Positions 25,474 to 33,237 of a stretch of 64,000 bases of DNA are shown here, piece by piece. Both the position numbers and the translations under genes were made by a program. Origin of the DNA: an uncultured Dyadobacter sp. (GTDB taxonomy: Bacteria; Bacteroidota; Bacteroidia; Cytophagales; Spirosomataceae). A model generated the notes under the pieces. The model saw nothing but the letters and a program-made list of their open reading frames with translations, did not search any database and was not told the origin of the DNA. Position 1 is the stretch's first letter. Each line of letters begins with the position of its first letter. The stretch is taken from the NCBI RefSeq assembly GCF_946482605.1, contig NZ_CAMLSE010000028.1, positions 38,173-102,172 on the forward strand, given 5' to 3'.

Positions 25474-26856
25474 ATGGGACATTACGACGCAATTGTTATC
25501 GGAGCGGGCCAGGCTGGAACACCACTTTGCCGCAAGCTCGCCGAATTCGGATTGAAAACAGCATTAATTGAAACGCGTTGGGTCGGCGGGACCTGTGTCA
25601 ACGACGGCTGCTCTCCTACCAAAGCCATGGTTGCCTCGGCGAAAGCCGCCTGGTCGGCCAGGCACAATGAATCCCTGGGCGTACATGTCGGCAGCATTAC
25701 CGTCGATCTCGATCAGATCCTCGAACGCAAGAACCAGATCGTGCAAATGATGCGCCGCAACTCCGAAAAGCGAATTGAAGACACAGCAAACCTCGATCTG
25801 ATATACGGTACGGCGCGATTTTCAGGACGAAGGGAAATCACAGTTGCATTGAACGACGGCGGTTCGGAGGTGCTCACGGCCGACAAATTCTTCATCAACA
25901 CGGGCCTGCAACCATTCATACCCGACATCGAGGGCATTCATGACATCCCCTACCTCACCTCGACCACCATATTGGACCTCACGGAGGTACCCGAACATCT
26001 GCTGATTCTCGGCAGCGGCTACATTGCCCTGGAATTTGGACAAATGTTCAGCCGGTTTGGGAGCAAGGTCACACTGGTAGAACCTTCGGGCCGTATACTG
26101 AAACGTGAGGACGAAGACATCGCCGAAGCAGTCACCAGGATCTTCGCACAAGAGGACATTGAAATACTCACCGGGACCAAGGCAACCGCATTCAGCCAAA
26201 ACGGCCATATCATTACCGTCACACTCGACGCTGCGGGCCGGAAAAGCCAACGCTCCTGCACGCACGTGCTGGTAGCGGCCGGCAGGAAACCCCGGACCGA
26301 TGATATGAATCCGGGTGCGGCTGGTGTGGAGCTGAATGACAAAGGTTATATACGGGTCAACGATCACCTCGAAACATCCGCTGAGGGCATTTTTGCCCTG
26401 GGAGACATCAAAGGCGGTCCGGCATTCACCCATGTTTCTTATGACGACTACCGGCTTATTGTCCGCCATGTTATCGACAAAGAGCAAGTAAGTATCGCCG
26501 ACAGACTGATCCCTTCTTGCATTTTCATCGATCCTCAACTTGGCCGTGTGGGTATGACTGAGCAGGAAGCGCGTAAAATGGGACTGGACATCCGCGTTGC
26601 TACATTGACGAATGACAGCGTGGCCCGCTCCATTGAAACCGGTGACGAGCGCGGTATGATGAAGGCGATTGTAGAAGCCGACACAGGGAAGATCCTCGGA
26701 GCTGCGGTTCTGGCGGAACAGGGCGGCGAGATCATTACGGTACTCCAAATGGCCATGTTGGGCGGTATCAAGTGGCAGCAGATCAGGGACGGCATGTTTG
26801 CGCACCCTACCTATTCCGAATCGTTGAACAACCTCTTTATGAGTCTGGAACAATGA
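25474..26856 (+). CDS. Mercuric-reductase-like pyridine nucleotide-disulfide oxidoreductase
   Basis: A 460-residue class I flavoprotein disulfide reductase. FAD motif IVIGAGQAGTP (8-18), redox-active pair CVNDGC (about 42-47), NAD(P) motif LILGSGYIALEFG, second FAD motif GIFALGDIKGG and C-terminal HPTYSE active-site His. It lacks the N-terminal metal-binding domain and the C-terminal Cys pair of true mercuric reductases, so mercury detoxification is unlikely. It stands 111 bases before the ergothioneine operon, and a role in reducing a disulfide or thiol linked to that pathway is possible but unproven. Confidence 0.8.
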   Translation: MGHYDAIVIGAGQAGTPLCRKLAEFGLKTALIETRWVGGTCVNDGCSPTKAMVASAKAAWSARHNESLGVHVGSITVDLDQILERKNQIVQMMRRNSEKRIEDTANLDLIYGTARFSGRREITVALNDGGSEVLTADKFFINTGLQPFIPDIEGIHDIPYLTSTTILDLTEVPEHLLILGSGYIALEFGQMFSRFGSKVTLVEPSGRILKREDEDIAEAVTRIFAQEDIEILTGTKATAFSQNGHIITVTLDAAGRKSQRSCTHVLVAAGRKPRTDDMNPGAAGVELNDKGYIRVNDHLETSAEGIFALGDIKGGPAFTHVSYDDYRLIVRHVIDKEQVSIADRLIPSCIFIDPQLGRVGMTEQEARKMGLDIRVATLTNDSVARSIETGDERGMMKAIVEADTGKILGAAVLAEQGGEIITVLQMAMLGGIKWQQIRDGMFAHPTYSESLNNLFMSLEQ

Positions 26857-26967
26857 TCGCGATGGATTTTTTGGCGTGAAATGGATCGTTTTCGGGCAGA
26901 TTTATGTAGAAAATAAATAGGCAGATCCAATTTGTGATCCTAAACCACCGAGCCCAAACGATACATC

Positions 26968-27921
26968 ATGATCGTCGTCGAGCACCTCAGTAAACATTTC
27001 AATGATATACAGGCCGTTGACGATATTTCCTTCACTGTGAAGGAAGGTGAGACCATGGTGTTGCTCGGAACGAGCGGCTGTGGTAAAACGACCACGCTTA
27101 AAATGCTCAACCGCCTCATCGACGCGACCTCCGGACAGATCCACATTAACGGAAAGGATATTTTCAATGAAAAGCCCGAACTGATTCGTCGCTCGATCGG
27201 CTACATTTCACAGAACAGCGGCCTTTTCCCCCATTATACCGTCAGTGAAAACATTGCGATCGTGCCAAAGCTGCTTGCCTGGAATACGGTCGACATCCGA
27301 CAGAGAACGGAACAGCTTCTTGCACGTCTCCGGTTGCCTGCCGCGACTTTCGGTAGTAAATACCCGGACGAACTCAGCGGCGGGCAAAAACAGCGTGTCG
27401 CCATTGCCAGGGCCCTGATCGCCGATCCGCCGGTACTGCTCATGGACGAGCCGTTCGGGGCACTTGACCCCGTAACCCGTGCCGATGTCCGCAAGGCGTT
27501 TGCAGACTTACCTGAACTGAAAAACAAGACGATCGTGCTCGTTACACATGATGTGCAGGAAGCATTGGAACTGGGCGATCGTGTGTGCCTGATGGATCGG
27601 GGACGCATTATCCAGCAGGGTTTGCCTGGCGAATTATTATTCAGGCCGGTCAACGATTTTGTCAGAACTTTCTTCGATCAGCAGCGCTTTATGCTCGAAT
27701 TGAAAACTATTTTGCTCCGTAGAGAAATTAATGCGTTACCAAATTCAAAAACTACGTCTAAATATTACTTGACTCCGGATCAGAATCTTTGGGACGCGCT
27801 GGAAGCGATTTCGACGGCAGGCCTGGCGGACATCGATGTCAAGGGAACGGACGGGATCGTCAAGAAAATTTCCGTATCCGACATTTACAGGATTTATAAT
27901 AATGTAAAAAAAGGCAGCTAA
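26968..27921 (+). CDS. egtV: ABC transporter ATPase, osmoprotectant/ergothioneine type
   Basis: A 317-residue ATPase of the OpuCA/ProV branch: Walker A LLGTSGCGKTTT (about 32-43), signature LSGGQKQRVAIARAL, Walker B VLLMDEPFGALDP, then H-loop VTHDVQ, and a short CBS-like C-terminal region. Its stop overlaps the start of the fused permease gene by one base. Known relatives import glycine betaine, choline or ergothioneine. The direct operon with egtB and egtD favours EgtV, with uptake of ergothioneine or a precursor. The symbol is inferred from context. Confidence 0.75.
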   Translation: MIVVEHLSKHFNDIQAVDDISFTVKEGETMVLLGTSGCGKTTTLKMLNRLIDATSGQIHINGKDIFNEKPELIRRSIGYISQNSGLFPHYTVSENIAIVPKLLAWNTVDIRQRTEQLLARLRLPAATFGSKYPDELSGGQKQRVAIARALIADPPVLLMDEPFGALDPVTRADVRKAFADLPELKNKTIVLVTHDVQEALELGDRVCLMDRGRIIQQGLPGELLFRPVNDFVRTFFDQQRFMLELKTILLRREINALPNSKTTSKYYLTPDQNLWDALEAISTAGLADIDVKGTDGIVKKISVSDIYRIYNNVKKGS

Positions 27922-29498
27922 TGGAAGAACGGCAAACCTTAGGGGCATTCATGATGCAGCAGGCAGACAAGCTGTGGGCGCAGACCATCGCGCACATCGG
28001 CCTGACCTGTATCTCGCTTCTGATCGCTGTCTCCGTCGGCCTTCCACTCGGCATCTGGATCGCCCGCCGAAAGAATGCCGCATGGTTGGTGCTGGGGTTT
28101 GCCGGCGTGCTGCAAACCATTCCCAGCATCGCCCTGCTTGGATTTATGATCCCATTGCTGGGAATTGGTGCATTGCCCGCCATTACCGCACTGTTCCTGT
28201 ACGCCTTACTGCCCATTATCCGCAACACCTACACCGGCATTACCGGAGTCGATCCGGCGGTACGCGAATCGGCAGTAGGCATGGGGATGACCTATTGGCA
28301 AGTGCTTTTCAATGTCGAATTACCCCTTGCCATGCCGGTAATCCTGGCCGGAATAAGGACGGCGACGGTCATCAACGTAGGGGTCGCTACGCTGGCGGCC
28401 TACATCGCTGCGGGCGGCCTGGGTGAATTTATCTTTGGCGGGATCGCGTTGAACAACACCCAAATGATACTGGCCGGGGCAATACCTGCCGCATTACTGG
28501 CTGTTTTGTTTGATTTCCTCCTTTCACTGCTCCAAAAGAGCGACCTGAAACGGATGCGGAAAGCAACCCTGCTATTACCTGCATTGCTGCTGGTACTTTC
28601 TTCCTTTTACCTGATACCTCATTCCAAGGCCAAATTGCTGGGCGGCTTTACACCCGAATTCATGGGTCGTGAGGATGGTTACCTGGGCTTGAAATCGGTG
28701 TACCGGCTGGATATCCCTACTGTCGTGATCAGTGATGCAGTGATGTACAAGGCCGCCTTCGAGAAGCAGCTGGATGTGATCAGCGGGTACAGTACCGACG
28801 GCCGACTGAAAGCATTCGACCTCGTCACGCTAGAAGATGACCAGCATATTTTCCCTCCTTATTATGCGGCCCCGCTGGTCAGGCAGGAAACGCTCCAACG
28901 CCATCCCGAGCTGCGGCCCGTGCTCGAAATGCTGACAGGGTTGATCAACGACTCGGTCATGACCGAACTGAATTATCGGGTCGATTATCTCAAACAGAGT
29001 CCTGAAAAAGTGGCTCATGATTTCCTGTTGGCCAAAAACCTTTACAAAAAGCCCGCAGAAACGACCGTGGGAACGATTCGCCTGGGTTCCAAGATTTTCG
29101 CCGAACAGTACATTCTTATCCACATGTACAAGGAACTGATCGAGGGCTACACCAAACTCAAAGCAGTTACCAAGACCGGCCTGGGTGGAACCAAGATCTG
29201 CTTCGACGCATTGCATCATGGTGAAATCGATATGTATCCCGAGTACACCGGCACAGGTCTGCTGGCGATACTGAAAACGGACAAACCGCAGTTGCAGCGC
29301 CTGGCGGGTGACCGCGGCAAGGTTTATGATTTTGTTAAAACTGAATTCTCAAACCGCTATCAGCTGGAATGGCTCCGGCCTATCGGTTTCAACAATGCCT
29401 ACGCGCTCATGATGCGGCGCGGACAGGCACAATCCTTGAATATCCAAACCATCACCGATCTGAAAAACTATGCAACTAATGGAAACCACCAGCATTAG
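27921..29498 (+). CDS. egtU: Fused ABC permease and circularly permuted substrate-binding protein, EgtU-like
   Basis: A 525-residue fusion. Residues 1-205 are an OpuCB-type permease with the EAA loop (DPAVRESAVGMGMTYWQV); a further membrane segment (215-233) tethers the binding domain. The binding domain is in unusual order. The segment normally forming lobe II comes first (238-375: FTPEFMGREDG, STDGRLKAFDLV, FPPYYAAPLVR, ELNYRVD), then the segment normally forming lobe I (385-516: IRLGSKIFAEQ, GLGGTKICFDAL, EIDMYPEYTGT, GFNNAYAL). The protein ends just after the ITDL motif where canonical proteins pass into lobe II. The 3' end overlaps egtB by 29 bases. Probable ergothioneine importer. Confidence 0.75.
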   Translation: MEERQTLGAFMMQQADKLWAQTIAHIGLTCISLLIAVSVGLPLGIWIARRKNAAWLVLGFAGVLQTIPSIALLGFMIPLLGIGALPAITALFLYALLPIIRNTYTGITGVDPAVRESAVGMGMTYWQVLFNVELPLAMPVILAGIRTATVINVGVATLAAYIAAGGLGEFIFGGIALNNTQMILAGAIPAALLAVLFDFLLSLLQKSDLKRMRKATLLLPALLLVLSSFYLIPHSKAKLLGGFTPEFMGREDGYLGLKSVYRLDIPTVVISDAVMYKAAFEKQLDVISGYSTDGRLKAFDLVTLEDDQHIFPPYYAAPLVRQETLQRHPELRPVLEMLTGLINDSVMTELNYRVDYLKQSPEKVAHDFLLAKNLYKKPAETTVGTIRLGSKIFAEQYILIHMYKELIEGYTKLKAVTKTGLGGTKICFDALHHGEIDMYPEYTGTGLLAILKTDKPQLQRLAGDRGKVYDFVKTEFSNRYQLEWLRPIGFNNAYALMMRRGQAQSLNIQTITDLKNYATNGNHQH

Positions 29499-30636
29499 GG
29501 AAGCGTACCGGAATGTCCGGAAACACAGCGAGAAAATATGTGCGCCGCTCGAAACGGAGGATTACGTCCCTCAGCCGGTGCCATTTGTAAGTCCGCCGAA
29601 GTGGCACCTGGCCCATTCAACCTGGTTTTTTGAGACGTTTATTCTCAAAGCCTCCGCACCAGGCTACCAGGTCTACGATCCGGATTTTAACTACCTCTTT
29701 AACAGTTACTACAACAATGTGGGCGAGCGCACGCTGCGAACAGACAGGGGAAATGTTACACGGCCCACCACCAAAAGCGTGTACGCCTATCGCGCATACG
29801 TCGACGCTCAAATGGATGCATTCCTGGAAGATTGCTACGATTCCGACATAATAACTTTGGTGGAGCTGGGCCTGCACCACGAGCAGCAACACCAGGAGTT
29901 ACTGGTAACGGATATCAAGTACATTCTGGGCCATAATCCACTCTTTCCCGTGTACGACCCGGCACACAACCTTGTCCAAGGCCGCAATGCAGAATCAGGA
30001 TTGCTAATGATCCCCGAGGGGATTTATGACATAGGCCACCACGGAGATGGCTTTTGTTTCGACAATGAACTGGGCCGTCACAAAGTATATCTGCATGAAT
30101 TTGAAATAGACAAAGCGCTGGTTACCAATGATGAATACCTTGAATTCATGGAAGCGGGCGGCTATCAGAATTTCAATCTTTGGCTCGATGAAGGCTGGTC
30201 ATGGGTGAATGAAAATGCCGTTCGTAACCCGATGTACTGGCACCAAATCGATGGCACCTGGCATCAGTACACGCTGGCCGGACTACAAAAGATTGATCCG
30301 GACGCAATCCTGAGCCATATCAGTTTCTTCGAAGCATCGGCATTTGCCCAATGGAGGGGAATGCGGCTCCCCACCGAGTTCGAATGGGAGGTTGCATCGG
30401 TGAACCTGGACTGGGGGCAGCGCTGGGAATGGACCAACAGTGCTTACCTGCCCTACCCTGGTTTCAGTAAGGCACCGGGCGCCGTTGGTGAATACAACGG
30501 CAAATTTATGGTGAATCAGATGGTCCTGCGCGGAGCGTCGGTCGCCACCTCACCGGGACACGCACGCAAAACTTACCGTAATTTCTTTCACACACACGAG
30601 CGCTGGCAGTACACAGGCATACGGCTGGCGCGATAA
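29470..30636 (+). CDS. egtB: Ergothioneine synthase EgtB (hercynine oxygenase)
   Basis: A 388-residue non-haem iron sulfoxide synthase. The N-terminal DinB-like domain carries the three iron ligands, H49 (HLAHSTWFFE), H137 and H141 (HHEQQH), in the spacing known for EgtB; the C-terminal FGE-sulfatase-type domain holds LPTEFEWEVAS and VLRGAS...RNFFHTHERW. It joins hercynine to a sulfur donor (gamma-glutamylcysteine or cysteine) using O2. No egtA, egtC or egtE is nearby, so direct use of cysteine is possible. Start at 29470, or 29479 (METTSIRE), both inside the egtU end. Four bases precede egtD. Confidence 0.9.
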   Translation: MQLMETTSIREAYRNVRKHSEKICAPLETEDYVPQPVPFVSPPKWHLAHSTWFFETFILKASAPGYQVYDPDFNYLFNSYYNNVGERTLRTDRGNVTRPTTKSVYAYRAYVDAQMDAFLEDCYDSDIITLVELGLHHEQQHQELLVTDIKYILGHNPLFPVYDPAHNLVQGRNAESGLLMIPEGIYDIGHHGDGFCFDNELGRHKVYLHEFEIDKALVTNDEYLEFMEAGGYQNFNLWLDEGWSWVNENAVRNPMYWHQIDGTWHQYTLAGLQKIDPDAILSHISFFEASAFAQWRGMRLPTEFEWEVASVNLDWGQRWEWTNSAYLPYPGFSKAPGAVGEYNGKFMVNQMVLRGASVATSPGHARKTYRNFFHTHERWQYTGIRLAR

Positions 30637-30640
30637 TCCA

Positions 30641-31591
30641 TTGACCATGACAGACATACAAATTTTCGCCAAAGACATCCACAAGGGCCTATCTGCCCCA
30701 TTGAAACACATTTCGAGCAAGTACTTTTACGACGACATCGGAAGCGGCATTTTTCAGGACATTATGAAAATGCCTGAGTACTACCCCACGCCCTGCGAAT
30801 TTGAGATTTTATCTTTGCAAGGTGAAAACATCCTCAAACAGCTCCGGTTCGACCAGCCGTTCCAGATTGTCGAGTTTGGGGCGGGTGACGGTATTAAAAC
30901 ACGGCAGCTGCTTAAAAAACTGGTCGACGCCTACGTTGATTTTACCTATGTGCCCATTGATATCTCGGCAAAAGCCATCGAAGGACTGGTAACCAATATG
31001 GCGGAACGCCTTCCGGGGTTGAAGATCAAACCCATGATCGGGAATTATTTTTCCATGATGGAAGAACTCTCGGCTACCAAAGTACCGAGCCTGCTCCTCT
31101 TCCTGGGCGGCAATATCGGAAACTACGAACCGCATGAAGTCCACAGCCTGCTGACCGACTTCCGGAGCTGTATGAACCCAGGCGACTACCTGTTGACAGG
31201 CTTTGACCTTCAAAAGAACCCGGCTACGATACGGTGCGCATACGACGACCCGCGGGGCATTACGAAAGCATTCAACATTAACCTGCTGCATCGGATCAAC
31301 CGGGAACTGGGAGGGAGTTTCAAGACCAATCAGTTTGACTTTTATTCCCATTACAATCCTGTCAATGGCGAGGTCAGGAGTTACCTGGTCAGTCTTGTGC
31401 CGCAGAAAGTACATGTGCGGCATTTGGACAGATGCTACGACTTTGACCGTAATGAGCTGATATGGACTGAGTTGTCCAAAAAATACACATTAAAGGAAAT
31501 AGAAGATGTCGCGACTGCAAGCAATTTCCGGGTGGTCGAAAATTTCAAAGACTGTAAGGCTTATTTCGCCGATAGCCTCTGGACATTATAA
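30641..31591 (+). CDS. egtD: L-histidine N(alpha)-methyltransferase EgtD
   Basis: A 316-residue SAM-dependent methyltransferase that trimethylates histidine to hercynine. YFYDDIGSGIFQDI and PEYYPTPCEF near the N terminus, SAM motif VEFGAGDGIKTRQLL, VPIDIS, LLLFLGGNIGNYEP and LTGFDLQK are EgtD signatures. It supplies the EgtB substrate and is the last gene of the egtV-egtU-egtB-egtD operon, followed at once by a strong hairpin. Confidence 0.95.
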   Translation: MTMTDIQIFAKDIHKGLSAPLKHISSKYFYDDIGSGIFQDIMKMPEYYPTPCEFEILSLQGENILKQLRFDQPFQIVEFGAGDGIKTRQLLKKLVDAYVDFTYVPIDISAKAIEGLVTNMAERLPGLKIKPMIGNYFSMMEELSATKVPSLLLFLGGNIGNYEPHEVHSLLTDFRSCMNPGDYLLTGFDLQKNPATIRCAYDDPRGITKAFNINLLHRINRELGGSFKTNQFDFYSHYNPVNGEVRSYLVSLVPQKVHVRHLDRCYDFDRNELIWTELSKKYTLKEIEDVATASNFRVVENFKDCKAYFADSLWTL

Positions 31592-31624
31592 GTAAAAAGG
31601 TTGCCACGCGGCAACCTTTTTACT
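31592..31624. terminator. Bidirectional terminator after egtD
   Basis: GTAAAAAGGTTGCC pairs with GGCAACCTTTTTAC around ACGC, starting at the egtD stop codon. The symmetric A/T flanks let it serve both egtD and the convergent lysine-rich protein gene. Confidence 0.85.
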
Positions 31625-31648
31625 TACTCAAAACTGCAATCCGATACA

Positions 31649-32248
31649 CTAGTTACTGGAAACGAACTTGTTAAACCGGCTTTCCTTCCCGTCGGCAGTC
31701 TGCTCCTGGTACAGGAATTCGAGTTTACTTTCGTCAAATTTGGCAAAAAACTCGTCCCAGCTTATTTCCTGCAAAGAACCGTCCCCGCTATAACCGGGAA
31801 AATCGATCCGCAGGATGCCGGTGTCGTCCTTTTTACCGCCGGTGCCCTTCACCATGGAGGGTATACCGCCCCGCTTTTCGGCCCATTGACGGATCGTATC
31901 GTGGTCGCGCGTGGATGTACTGGATTTTGAAGCGCTGCTTCCCGACTTTTTACCGGCCGTTGAGGCCTTGCCTGTCGCAGAAGACTTCTTGCCGGAATCC
32001 TTACTGTCGCCGGCAGCCTTGCGGGTGGAACTCTTTTCATCACCGGAACTCTTGCTGGCAGCCGGCGCCTTTTTGCCTGCTGACGAGCTAGTGCCTGCCG
32101 CGCTCTTTTTATTGTTGTCTGCCGAAGCAGCCGATGTGCTTTTAGCGGAGCTTTTCGCTGTACTTTTCGTCGCAGCGCCCTTTTCCGCATTCGTTGTTGA
32201 TTTTGCTTTGGATGGTGCTTCCTTCGTATTGTTTTTTGTAGTGGCCAT
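31649..32248 (-). CDS. Protein with histone-like Lys/Ala/Ser tail and a small conserved domain
   Basis: A 199-residue protein. Residues 1-112 are low complexity, rich in K, A, S, T and G, strongly basic and reminiscent of histone H1-like tails. The C-terminal 85 residues form a conserved domain (DHDTIRQWAEKRGG, VKGTGGKKDDTGILRIDFPG, ISWDEFFAKFDESKLEFLYQ) that I recall from many bacterial hypothetical proteins, sometimes misnamed as 1,4-alpha-glucan branching enzyme. The basic tail suggests nucleic acid binding. Convergent with egtD. No signal peptide. Confidence 0.65.
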   Translation of the reverse strand: MATTKNNTKEAPSKAKSTTNAEKGAATKSTAKSSAKSTSAASADNNKKSAAGTSSSAGKKAPAASKSSGDEKSSTRKAAGDSKDSGKKSSATGKASTAGKKSGSSASKSSTSTRDHDTIRQWAEKRGGIPSMVKGTGGKKDDTGILRIDFPGYSGDGSLQEISWDEFFAKFDESKLEFLYQEQTADGKESRFNKFVSSN

Positions 32249-32302
32249 GGTTCAGTTTGTTTTGATTTGGACCATTGACCTTCAAAAAGCGTGCCTTGCG
32301 TT

Positions 32303-33073
32303 TCATGCTTCGTTAAAAGCTCTCAAAGCCCCTTTCAATCGGAAACCACACACCCGCAGCCCTGCTTTTTCTAACGTCGCCTGCGAAATCCGGTTGCTCA
32401 CATTACAGCGTGCGGCGGGGACCCGTCCCATTTCGTACGCAACACGTTTCAGCTCCTGCACCAGAAAAGTGGCATAGCCGCGACACCTGAATGCTTCTCT
32501 GGTTTGCATATAAAGGTCGGCATAGGGAATGTTATAGTTCAGCATCAATCCGCCGCTGGCTACGATTTCTCCGTTGGCAACGACTACATACTCACTATCG
32601 TCGCCATCCATGGGATCATCGTCGGTCCGGCGACGGAAAAGGACGCCGGGCAGGGTGAAATCCGTTTGGAAATGGTCTTCGAAAAGAATGGCTTCGGCAA
32701 AGGAATTTTCACAAAAGCGATGCAGCATCGTGGTCAGGAAAATGTCGTTGCTCTGGCATTCGATCCAGATGGCCTTGCTCAGGTTTCTGAATTCCTCGAA
32801 AATGGCCGTCGCATGCCTGCGATAATGGGGAATGAGAAAAAACTCGAAAATCGTGTCGCGATCCTGCCGGCGGTCGGTGCCCCACACGGAGCCATAGCCG
32901 ACCGAAACGCCATCCATTTCAAACAGCCAGGTATCAGCCCAGCCATAGTCATGGCACTTATTGCATACAAACTGGAATTGGTTTTCATGCAGGAACATCG
33001 TGCGGAACGCCCTGATCTCTTCCAGCCCGGTGGGGTGAACATTCAGTTGCATAGTGTGATGCGGATACATCAA
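32303..33073 (-). CDS. GNAT-family acetyltransferase
   Basis: A 256-residue protein. The C-terminal GNAT domain has the acetyl-CoA-binding loop RCRGYATFLVQELK and a preceding strand DLYMQTREAF. The N-terminal half (DTIFEFFLIPHYRRHA) looks like a second, degenerate GNAT fold, so a tandem GNAT is likely. A more conservative start is the ATG at 33052 (MQLNVHPTG). Substrate unknown. Adjacent genes are convergent or divergent, so it is monocistronic. Confidence 0.75.
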   Translation of the reverse strand: MMYPHHTMQLNVHPTGLEEIRAFRTMFLHENQFQFVCNKCHDYGWADTWLFEMDGVSVGYGSVWGTDRRQDRDTIFEFFLIPHYRRHATAIFEEFRNLSKAIWIECQSNDIFLTTMLHRFCENSFAEAILFEDHFQTDFTLPGVLFRRRTDDDPMDGDDSEYVVVANGEIVASGGLMLNYNIPYADLYMQTREAFRCRGYATFLVQELKRVAYEMGRVPAARCNVSNRISQATLEKAGLRVCGFRLKGALRAFNEA

Positions 33074-33237
33074 TAAGGTAGCACATTAGGATGACAAATA
33101 CTAGCCGTTTTTCAACAAAACACTTGAAATACCAAGCTGTTTTTGTACGGGAGGGCGCAATGAAATCACGTCAGCATAAGCAAATCAGGTTAGGTCGGAA
33201 ATCATTTCTTATCCAAGTTCCAATACTCATGCATCAT

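Noticed and set aside
25822..26853. Long leftward open frame opposite the flavoprotein gene
   Set aside because: It is antisense to conserved disulfide-reductase motifs and is a codon-bias shadow.
25474..26856. True mercuric reductase and mer operon
   Set aside because: It lacks the metal-binding N-terminal domain and C-terminal Cys pair, and no merR, merT or merP is nearby.
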